This document shows positions 1-6,500 of a stretch of DNA of 6,984 nucleotides, in pieces; the first letter of the stretch is position 1; each line of letters opens with the position of its first letter. The notes beneath the pieces were generated by a model. That model had not been told where the DNA came from and searched no databases. It worked only from the letters and a program-made list of their open reading frames with translations. The position numbers and the translations under genes were made by a program. The DNA is from Actinomycetota bacterium (GTDB lineage: Bacteria > Actinomycetota > Actinomycetes > Actinomycetales > Actinomycetaceae): positions 1 through 6,984 of the forward strand of contig JAHYYD010000109.1 in assembly GCA_019425105.1 (NCBI GenBank), given 5' to 3'.

Positions 1-838
1 ACTTCGTGTGCTTGATCTGCACGTAGGCGCCCGAGCGCGAGTTCTCCGCGACCTCTTCGACGACGCCGCCGTAGACAGCGGTGATGGGGGTGTCGAGCGG
101 GGCCGCCATGTCGATACCCTCGTGGGCCAGGAGCTGGCCGGAGACGGGCGAAATACGCATCGTGAAGGGCGACGTGATCGTGTAGGACCCCTCCGGCAGC
201 GGCCAGTAGATCGTGTCGGCGACGACGCGCACGTTGCGGTTGCCGTCCGCGCCGTTGCCCGACGCGCAGCCGGTGATGGACACGGGGGCCTTCGCCTTGG
301 CGCGGGAGTTCGCGGTGAGGGTGCCGTCCAGGGCGGTCGCCTGGGGCAGCGCGGAGGACACGGCCCAGCTGGGCCCGCCCACCGAGGTGCCGAAAGCGCG
401 CGCGGGCACGGTCAAAGACGAGTCGGAGCCGACGCGTCCCGTCATGGGCACCGCGATCGTCGTGCCCGCCAGGCCCAGGACGAGGAGGGCGCGCAGCACG
501 TAGCCCACGGGGTGGACGTCTCGGCGTCGGCCAGCGGACGAGGCCGGGGCCTCGCTCCCGGGTTCAGCCTCACTCTCGGGTTCGGCCCGGTCCTCAGGCT
601 CGGTCCGGTTTTCGGGTTCGCCCGCGCTCTCGGGAACGGCCACGGGCGAGGCCGGGGCAGCCTCGCCGGGTGCGGCCTCGTCAGGCGTGGCCGCGGCGCG
701 AGGGGGCGGCGGCGCAGCGGGATCCAGGTCGAGCGGAATCGCCGCGGTGATCGGGGTCTCCTGGGAGTCCTCGCCGCGCTCGGAGCGCGCGGCGCGCAGC
801 TGTGACCGCTTCGGCAGCGGGCATTCGATGTCGCTCAC
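1..838 (-). CDS. M23 (LytM-type) family metallopeptidase, membrane-anchored, 3' end cut by window edge
   Basis: Probable peptidoglycan endopeptidase acting outside the membrane; 279 codons are present and the C-terminus lies beyond the left edge. In order: a Pro/Ala/Glu-rich N-terminal tract (about residues 15-105) with a hexapeptide repeat at 74-97; an Arg-rich stretch (about 102-106); one hydrophobic segment (about 111-130, VGYVLRALLVLGLAGTTIAV); an extracytoplasmic linker with a lone Cys191; then the M23 domain from about residue 209 (YWPLPEGSYTITSPF). The motif HEGID at 239-243 supplies the expected first zinc ligands, His239 and Asp243. The second metal/catalytic motif (HxH) would lie off the window, so activity cannot be judged. 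The family's usual FGxR before the His motif reads FTMR here. The basic residues before the helix and the absence of a signal peptide suggest a type II (N-in) anchor. GTG at 838 is chosen because AGGGGG (844-849) sits 5 nt upstream; the frame stays open further upstream, so a longer start is not excluded. The gene lies 68 bp downstream of the CNNM pair on the same strand. Family assignment is firm; the substrate is inferred. Confidence 0.88.
   Translation of the reverse strand, partial: MSDIECPLPKRSQLRAARSERGEDSQETPITAAIPLDLDPAAPPPPRAAATPDEAAPGEAAPASPVAVPESAGEPENRTEPEDRAEPESEAEPGSEAPASSAGRRRDVHPVGYVLRALLVLGLAGTTIAVPMTGRVGSDSSLTVPARAFGTSVGGPSWAVSSALPQATALDGTLTANSRAKAKAPVSITGCASGNGADGNRNVRVVADTIYWPLPEGSYTITSPFTMRISPVSGQLLAHEGIDMAAPLDTPITAVYGGVVEEVAENSRSGAYVQIKHTK
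548..619 (-). repeat. Four tandem 18-bp degenerate in-frame repeats (hexapeptide EPExxA)
   Basis: Inside the peptidase gene the reading frame gives EPENRT, EPEDRA, EPESEA, EPGSEA in succession (residues 74-97), each unit 18 bp and degenerate at the DNA level. The tract is acidic and proline-rich and precedes the membrane segment, so it would be a flexible spacer, cytoplasmic if the anchor is N-in. The repeats are visible directly; any role is inference. Confidence 0.75.
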
Positions 839-843
839 GCTCT

Positions 844-849
844 CCCCCT
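844..849 (-). promoter_or_regulatory. Ribosome binding site of the M23 peptidase gene
   Basis: On the minus strand AGGGGG lies 5 nt before the GTG at 838. It decides this start, because the only nearby ATG (starting at 852) is in another frame and meets a stop within a few codons. Confidence 0.6.
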
Positions 850-881
850 CATCTGTGTTCGTCGCTTGCGGGCCTCGATCT

Positions 882-910
882 AATGTACCTTGCTGATCGC
901 GCCGCGTCAC
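882..910 (-). promoter_or_regulatory. Candidate promoter for the M23 peptidase gene
   Basis: Reading the minus strand, GTGACG (910-905) and TACATT (887-882) are separated by exactly 17 nt and each matches the sigma-70-type consensus at 4 of 6 positions. The -35 element overlaps the TGA stop of the CNNM gene upstream. Transcription would start near 875 and leave a leader of about 37 nt containing the AGGGGG site. This would allow expression of the peptidase separately from the CNNM pair, with read-through also possible since no terminator is visible in the 68-bp gap. Matches are modest, so this is a suggestion only. Confidence 0.35.
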
Positions 911-1941
911 GGGCGCTGGAGAGCATCTCGGACTTCGCCGACCAGCAGCTCGAGGATGTCTTCGAGGAAGAGGATGCCGACGACGACGCCCGCGTCGCGC
1001 ACGAGAGCGCAGTGGACGCCGGTGCGCTGCATGTGGCGCAGCGCATCCTCGACCTGGTCGCCGGAGGACACGGCCTCGAGGCGACGGATGCGCCACGGCG
1101 TGATCGGCTGCTCGCGATCCTCCCCGGTGGCGTACAGGACATCTTTGAGGTGAACGTAGCCGACGATGGAGCCGTCGTCCCCAGCGATCGGGAAGCGCGA
1201 ATAGCCCGTGTGGGCGACCTGCTCCTCGACGTCGGCGGGGGTAGCCCCTTGCGGCAGCACGACGAGCTTGTCGAGGGGAACCATCGCGGTCCCAGCGGTT
1301 TCCTCGGAGAACTCCAGGGTGCCACTGAGCAGACCCAGCTCATCTGTCAGCACGCCTTCGGCCTGCGAAGCGACGACGATCGAGGCCACCTCCTCGACCG
1401 TGTAGGTGGCCGAGATTTCCGAGCGCGGCTCGTAGCCCGCCATGCGCACAAACCAGTTCGCGAAGTGATCCATGGCCTCGATGATCGGACGCAGGACGTG
1501 GCCCAGGCGCACGAGGACGGGGGCCAGGACCAGCAGCATCCGCACGGGGGCGGCAATCGAGACGTTTTTGGGGACCATCTCGCCGAACACGACATGGCAG
1601 AAGAGGACGATGACGAGGGCCGCCGCAAATCCGACGACGTGGCTGGTCGCCTCGGGCGCGCCCAGGCGCTCAAGCGGCGACTCGACGAGGTGCGCGATCG
1701 CGGGCTCAGCGACGACGCCCAGGGTCGTGGACGCGACCGTCACACCCAGCTGGCAGATCGCCAGCATGAGGGAGACGTGCCGCAGGGCGAAGAGAGCAGC
1801 GCCGGCTCCGCGCACCCCCTCGTCCGCGAGAGGCTCGACCTGCGAGCGACGCGTCGAGGTGACGGCGAACTCGCCGGCCACGAAGAACGCGTTGACGGCC
1901 AGCAGGGCCACGGTGATAGCGAGACCAACCCCGACGCTCAC
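907..1941 (-). CDS. CNNM/CorC (hemolysin-like) family membrane protein with CBS pair, short paralogue lacking the CorC_HlyC C-terminal domain
   Basis: A 344-aa integral membrane protein of the DUF21/CNNM family, which is linked to Mg2+ and other divalent cation efflux or homeostasis. Residues 1 to about 165 form the transmembrane domain, with FFVAGEFAV in the first helix (19-27), CQLGVT (63-68) and the family hallmark GEMVPKN (120-126). A CBS pair follows: the first repeat at about 215-270 (GYSRFPIAGDDGSIVGYVHLKDVL) and the second at about 285-340, ending LEDILELLVGEV. The protein stops right after the second CBS and lacks the roughly 90-residue CorC_HlyC domain of its neighbour; the usual DEYGG turn before the last CBS strand is also replaced (VRDAGVVVG). 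The GTG start overlaps the upstream stop as GTGA (1938-1941), and AGGAGGT (1948-1954) lies 6 nt upstream, inside the preceding gene, so translation is probably coupled. A long-plus-short tandem of this kind resembles the mycobacterial Rv1842c-Rv1841c pair as I recall it. Family is secure; the transported ion is inferred. Confidence 0.93.
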   Translation of the reverse strand: MSVGVGLAITVALLAVNAFFVAGEFAVTSTRRSQVEPLADEGVRGAGAALFALRHVSLMLAICQLGVTVASTTLGVVAEPAIAHLVESPLERLGAPEATSHVVGFAAALVIVLFCHVVFGEMVPKNVSIAAPVRMLLVLAPVLVRLGHVLRPIIEAMDHFANWFVRMAGYEPRSEISATYTVEEVASIVVASQAEGVLTDELGLLSGTLEFSEETAGTAMVPLDKLVVLPQGATPADVEEQVAHTGYSRFPIAGDDGSIVGYVHLKDVLYATGEDREQPITPWRIRRLEAVSSGDQVEDALRHMQRTGVHCALVRDAGVVVGILFLEDILELLVGEVRDALQRP

Positions 1942-3269
1942 AGGGACACCTCCTCATCGGTATCCTCGGAGGCCGCGGGCGTGATCGCCACCTGGGCAAC
2001 GCGCCTGCCCTGCATCTGGGTGACCTCGATGCCGATACCATCGACGCTCACGCGCGAGCCGACGCAGGGGATTTCACCCAGCTCATTCATGACGAGGCCG
2101 CCGATCGTGTCGTAGGGGCCGTCCTCGGGCAGGTTGATGTCGGTGCGGCGCGCGAGCTCATCGGGGCGCAGCGTGCCGGGCACGAGGAACGTGCCGTCGG
2201 GGCGCGGGCGGATACCGAGGCGACGCTGGTCGTGCTCGTCGGAGACCTCGCCGACGATCTCTTCGACGACGTCCTCGAGGGTGACGATGCCGGACACGCC
2301 ACCGTACTCGTCGACGACGACGGCCATTTGCAGGCCTTCGTCGCGCAGCTGCACCATGAGGGGGCCGATCGGCGCGGTCTCGGGAACCGAAGGCGCGTCC
2401 GTCATGAGCGACGACGACACGACGGGGACCTCGGCGCGCCGCTCGGCGGGTACGGCGACCGCGCGGCGCAGGGACACCAGGCCGAGGATGTCGTCGGAGT
2501 CATCGCCGATCACGGGGAATCGGGAGTGCCCGGTTTCGTGGGCCAGGTCGAGCACGTCCTGGGCGCTGTCGCCTTCGCTGAGGGTGTGCAGGCGGCCGCG
2601 GTCCGTCATGACGTCGGCGGCGCTCAGGGTGGACATGCGGATCGTGTTGACGAAGAGGTCGGCCGTGGACATGTCGAAGGTCCCCTCTTCGACGGAGTGC
2701 TCGACGAGGGCCGCCAGCTCGGAAGCCGAGCGCGCCGACGAGATTTCCTCCTGCGGCTCGATACCCATGCGGGAGAGCACCCAGTTTGCCGTGCCACCCA
2801 GCACCCAGATGATGGGTCGGGCGATCACCGTGAAGACCATCTGGAAGGGAACGACACGTACGGCCGTGGCCAGCGGATGGGCCAGGGCGAGGTTCTTGGG
2901 GACGAGCTCACCGAAGAGCATCGAGAAAACGTTGATGAACGCGGCAGCCACGAATGCCGCGATGCCGGTCGCCAGGCCCCACGCGAGGCCGACCGATCCG
3001 AGCAGGTCCTCCAGCAGCTCAGCCAGAGCGCTCTGCGTCGTGTAGCCGAGCAGGATCGTGGTCAGCGTAATGCCCACCTGGGCGCCCGACAGCTGAGTGG
3101 AAAGAGTCCGGGTGGCCCGCAGGACGGATGCGGCGCCGCGATCCCCCTCCTCCGCTTTCTTCTCGAGGACGGCCTGGTCGACCGCGACGAGGGAAAACTC
3201 GGCGGACACGAAGACGAAGGTGCCGGCGGTCAAGACGATGCCAAGCACAAGCATGAGCGCTGTGATCAT
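1938..3269 (-). CDS. CNNM/CorC (hemolysin-like) family membrane protein, full-length with CBS pair and CorC_HlyC domain
   Basis: A 443-aa integral membrane protein, the full-length member of the tandem pair, probably involved in divalent cation (Mg2+) transport or homeostasis. The DUF21/CNNM transmembrane domain covers about residues 1-170, with VSAEFSLV in the first helix (21-28), AQVGIT (63-68) and the hallmark GELVPKN (120-126), at exactly the same residue numbers as in the downstream paralogue. The CBS pair follows: repeat 1 about 215-270 (HSRFPVIGDDSDDILGLVSL) and repeat 2 about 285-342, with DEYGGVSGIVTLEDVVEEIVGEV (320-342). The C-terminal CorC_HlyC domain spans about 347-432 (DGTFLVPGTL, YDTIGGLVMNELGEIP). 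The frame is open up to 3461, but ATG at 3269 is chosen because GGAGGGGG (3277-3284) is 7 nt upstream, the first helix begins at once as in the family, and the extension reads as low-quality Arg/Cys/Trp-rich sequence. It is the first gene of the minus-strand group and divergent from kgd. Family is secure; substrate is inferred. Confidence 0.94.
   Translation of the reverse strand: MITALMLVLGIVLTAGTFVFVSAEFSLVAVDQAVLEKKAEEGDRGAASVLRATRTLSTQLSGAQVGITLTTILLGYTTQSALAELLEDLLGSVGLAWGLATGIAAFVAAAFINVFSMLFGELVPKNLALAHPLATAVRVVPFQMVFTVIARPIIWVLGGTANWVLSRMGIEPQEEISSARSASELAALVEHSVEEGTFDMSTADLFVNTIRMSTLSAADVMTDRGRLHTLSEGDSAQDVLDLAHETGHSRFPVIGDDSDDILGLVSLRRAVAVPAERRAEVPVVSSSLMTDAPSVPETAPIGPLMVQLRDEGLQMAVVVDEYGGVSGIVTLEDVVEEIVGEVSDEHDQRRLGIRPRPDGTFLVPGTLRPDELARRTDINLPEDGPYDTIGGLVMNELGEIPCVGSRVSVDGIGIEVTQMQGRRVAQVAITPAASEDTDEEVSL
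1948..1954 (-). promoter_or_regulatory. Strong Shine-Dalgarno for the second CNNM gene, inside the first
   Basis: AGGAGGT on the minus strand lies 6 nt before the GTG at 1941 and is encoded within the last codons of the upstream CNNM gene. With the GTGA stop/start overlap it supports coupled translation of the two membrane proteins. Confidence 0.75.
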
Positions 3270-3276
3270 CGCGCAT

Positions 3277-3284
3277 CCCCCTCC
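3277..3284 (-). promoter_or_regulatory. Ribosome binding site deciding the start of the first CNNM gene
   Basis: GGAGGGGG on the minus strand with a 7-nt spacer to ATG at 3269. It favours this start over in-frame upstream candidates reaching 3461. Confidence 0.65.
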
Positions 3285-3376
3285 ACGAGGGCGGGGCTGG
3301 TCGCGGGCAGACGCGCGGGCAAGGGGTGAGAAAGAGCGGCAGTACAGCCGACAGTGTCGCAGTCCATGATGGTTCC

Positions 3377-3382
3377 AGTCTA
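3377..3382 (-). promoter_or_regulatory. Weak candidate -10 element for the CNNM operon
   Basis: TAGACT on the minus strand matches the TATAAT consensus at 4 of 6 positions, including the key first, second and last bases. No good -35 lies 17-18 nt upstream (CTGGGG or GCTGGG). Transcription would start near 3370 and give a leader of roughly 100 nt before ATG at 3269. Confidence 0.22.
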
Positions 3383-3520
3383 GCGTCCCAGCCCCTCTCC
3401 CCCAGCGCGCATTTCCACACACCGCGGCGCATGTGCCAACAATCATTCTCCAACGGACCAAAGACCCTTGAAGTACACGCCAAAGGCATACCAGGTTTCG
3501 TGAAGACGGTCACGCGGCGG

Positions 3521-3526
3521 TAGAAT
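3521..3526 (+). promoter_or_regulatory. Candidate -10 promoter element of kgd
   Basis: TAGAAT matches the TATAAT consensus at 5 of 6 positions in a locally A/T-rich stretch. The -35 position is poor (TTCGTG at 3497-3502 with an 18-nt spacer), as is common in actinobacteria. Transcription would begin about 3533-3535, leaving a leader of about 55 nt before GTG at 3590, or essentially no leader before the in-frame ATG at 3536. Confidence 0.45.
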
Positions 3527-3579
3527 TATTGAGGTATGGCCGCACGGGATTTTGCCCATGCGCGCGGCGCGACACTTAC

Positions 3580-3584
3580 GGAGG
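3580..3584 (+). promoter_or_regulatory. Ribosome binding site of kgd (supports the GTG start)
   Basis: GGAGG lies 5 nt before GTG at 3590. The alternative in-frame ATG at 3536 has only GAGGT directly abutting it, too close for a normal Shine-Dalgarno. Confidence 0.65.
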
Positions 3585-3589
3585 AATAC

Positions 3590-6500
3590 GTGCCCACTCC
3601 CACCGCTTCTCAGCCCGATCCCCAGTGGTACATCGCGAAGATGCGAGACCTCTACGAGCGCGATCCCCAGCTCCTGGATCCCTCCTGGCGAGCCTATTTC
3701 TCCACTGAGTCCGCTCCCCCGCAGCTGCGAGCCAAGCGTCCCGCCATCCCCGAGGGCACACCCACACTCGAGTCGGCCTCGGCCCCCACTGATCACGCGA
3801 TTCCCGCATCGGTCACGCCGCCCACCCTCGACATTGAGGACGACGCCCCCGAGGCCTCGCGCCAGCCGGACGCCCATGTCGTCTCCGTGACGCGCTCGGA
3901 CCTGCCGCCCGCACCGCCCGCCGCCGTCGCGGAGGCCACCAGCCCCTACACGCGCCAGCAGCACGGGCGCGCAGCCTTCACCCTTTTCCAGGGTGCCCCC
4001 TCGCAGGATGAGCTCCACATCCTCAAGTCCGCGGCGCGCGCGACCGCCAAGCACATGGAGGCCTCGCTCTCCATCCCCACGGCCACCTCCCAGCGCCAGA
4101 TCCCGGCCAAGCTCCTCATCGAAAACCGTGCCCTCATCAACGCGCACCTGGCGCGCACCATCGGCGGCAAGGTCTCCTTCACGCACCTCATCGGCTACGC
4201 CCTGGTGGAGGCGCTGTGCGAGATGCCCGACCTCAACGTGCGCTACACGATCGAGGGCGGCAAGCCCGCCGTCGAGCAGCTCGCGCACATCGGCTTCGGC
4301 CTGGCCATCGACGTGGCCGACGCGCAGGGCAACCACTCCCTGAAGGTCCCCGTCATCCACGACGCCGACACCCTCACCTTCGCCGAGTTCGTCGACGCCT
4401 ACCAGGACCTCGTTGCGCGCGCCCGCACAGCGACGCTGACGACCGCAGACTTCCAGGGTGCGTCCGTCACCCTGACGAACCCGGGCACGCTGGGCACCAC
4501 CACCTCCGTGCCGCGCCTCATGGTCGGCCAGGGCCTCATCATCGGCGTGGGCGCCACCGACTACCCGGCGGAATACCGCGGCGTCTCCCCCAAGCGCCTG
4601 GCCGCCCTCGGCATCGGCAAGACGATGTTCTTCTCCTCCACCTACGATCACCGCATCATCCAGGGCGCGGCGTCGGGCCGCCTCCTGGCACTCGTGGACG
4701 CCAAGCTCTCGGGCCGCGACGGCTTCTACGAGCGCGTCTTCACCTCGATGCACGTACCCGCGCGCCCCTACGCGTGGGAAGCGGACTACGACTACGACCC
4801 GAACCACGAGAAGGGCAAGCCCGCGCGCATCGCGGAGCTCATCCACGCCTACCGTTCGCGCGGACACCTCGCCGCAGACACAGACCCGCTGGCCTACCGC
4901 GTGCGTCGCCACCCCGACCTCGATATTTCCTCCTACGGCCTGAGCGTGTGGGACCTGGATCGTCCCTTCCCCACGGGCGGTTTCGGCGGCTCCGACCAGA
5001 TGCTGCTGCGCGACATTCTCACGCGCCTGCACGACACCTACACGCGCACGGTCGGCATCGAATACATGCACATTCAGGACCCCGAGCAGCGCGCCTGGGT
5101 CCAAAAGCGCATCGAGCGCCCCTACGAGGCCCTCTCCCCCGACGCGCAGCGCCACATCCTGGGCACCCTCATCCGCGCCGAGGCCTTCGAGGAGTTCCTG
5201 CAGACCAAGTTCATGGGCCAAAAGCGCTTCTCGCTCGAGGGCGGCGAGTCCCTGATCCCGCTGCTCGACCACATCCTGGCCGACTCGGCGCGCACCGGCA
5301 TCCACGAGGTCGCCATTGGCATGGCGCACCGCGGCCGCCTCAACGTGCTCGCCAACATCGCGGGCAAGTCCTACGCGCAGATCTTCGACGAGTTCGAAGG
5401 CAACTACATGCCTAACTCCGTCCAGGGTTCGGGCGACGTCAAGTACCACCTGGGCACGTGGGGCGTCTACTCCCTTGACGACGGCCTAGCCACCAAGGTC
5501 TACATGGGCGCCAATCCCTCACACCTGGAGGCCGCCGACGGTGTCCTGGAGGGCATCGTGCGCGCCAAGCAGGAGCACCTGGGAGACCCCGACCTGCCGA
5601 TCATCCCGATCCTCATCCACGGCGACGCGGCCTTCATCGGCCAGGGCGTCGTCCAGGAGACCCTCAACCTCTCCCAGCTTGAGGGCTACAAGACCGGCGG
5701 CACGATCCACATCATCGTCAACAACCAGATCGGCTTCACGACCGGCCCGACGCAGGGCCGCTCGACCGGATACGCGACTGACCTGGCCAAGGGCCTGCAG
5801 GTCCCGATCCTGCACGTGAACGCGGACGACCCCGAGGCCGTCATCCGCTGCGCACACCTGGCCTTCGAATACCGCAACGCCTTCCACAAGGACGTCATCA
5901 TCGACATGGTGTGCTACCGCCGTCGCGGTCACAACGAGGGCGACGACCCGTCGATGACCCAGCCCGTCATGTACTCCCTCATCGACCGCATCCCCTCCAC
6001 GCGCGCCGTGTACATCCGCGGCCTCGTGGGTCGCGGTCAGCTCACCGAGGACGAGGCCCGCCAGTCGATCACCCAGTACGAGGCGGAACTCGGGCGCATC
6101 CTTGACGAGACCCGCGCGGGCGGTGCTTCTTCCGTGTCCGAGATCAACCCGGGCAGCCGCACGCACGACCCCGCGCTCACCGTCGGCGTCGGCGAGGCCG
6201 GGGAATCCCCCGACGAGGAATGGACCATGCCGGAATCCCAGATGCCCGGCATCGGCATGATGATCGGTTGGACGTCGGCGGCCCCCGCCGAGCAGCTGCG
6301 CCGCATCGGCCGCGCGCACACGCGCTTCCCCGAGGGTTTCGAGCCCCACCCGAAGCTGCGCCAGCTGTGCGAGCGCCGCCTCGAGATGGCGCTGGGTAAC
6401 AAGCCCATCGACTGGGGCTTCGCGGAGCTCCTGGCCTTCGGCACGCTCCTCATGGAAGGCACCGGCGTGCGCCTGTCCGGTGAGGACGTGGGCCGCGCAA

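Larger units (their letters stand above)
3270..3589. other. Divergent intergenic region between the CNNM operon and kgd
   Basis: These 320 bp hold no convincing gene: the open frames crossing them have Arg/Ser-rich, unfamiliar translations and no supporting ribosome site. The stretch from about 3430 to 3535 is visibly richer in A/T than the flanking genes, as expected of promoter DNA. It must carry the promoters of both divergent groups. A 12-bp near-palindrome, GGCGCATGTGCC (3426-3437, perfect except for one G:T-type mismatch), lies centrally and could be an operator, though such a short site can arise by chance. No riboswitch or tRNA fold was recognised. Confidence 0.6.

Noticed and set aside
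8..805. 265-codon plus-strand open frame
   Set aside because: Antisense to the M23 peptidase, whose HxGxD motif and membrane helix make the minus strand the coding one.
839..906. Terminator between the short CNNM gene and the peptidase gene
   Set aside because: No GC-rich hairpin followed by a T run is visible in these 68 bp.
802..2115. 437-codon plus-strand open frame over the short CNNM gene, and 365 codons at 2232-3329
   Set aside because: Asp/His/Arg/Gly-rich translations antisense to well-recognised CNNM/CBS proteins; typical GC-rich shadows.
3414..3436. CACAC...TGTG inverted ends resembling a GlxR/CRP site
   Set aside because: The half-sites are not TGTGA/TCACA and the spacing is wrong for the CRP-type motif.
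3270..3461. 64-codon N-terminal extension of the first CNNM gene
   Set aside because: Composition is unlike the protein, it has no membrane or family match, and a good ribosome site precedes ATG at 3269 directly before the first helix.
4216..5415. 399-codon plus-strand open frame within kgd in another frame
   Set aside because: Arg/His/Pro/Gly-rich, lacks any domain, and overlaps the conserved Kgd frame completely.
3443..5449. 668-codon open frame on the minus strand opposite kgd
   Set aside because: It mirrors the kgd frame in GC-rich DNA, its translation is Gly/Val/Arg/Asp-rich without a recognisable domain, and the plus strand holds unmistakable Kgd motifs throughout.
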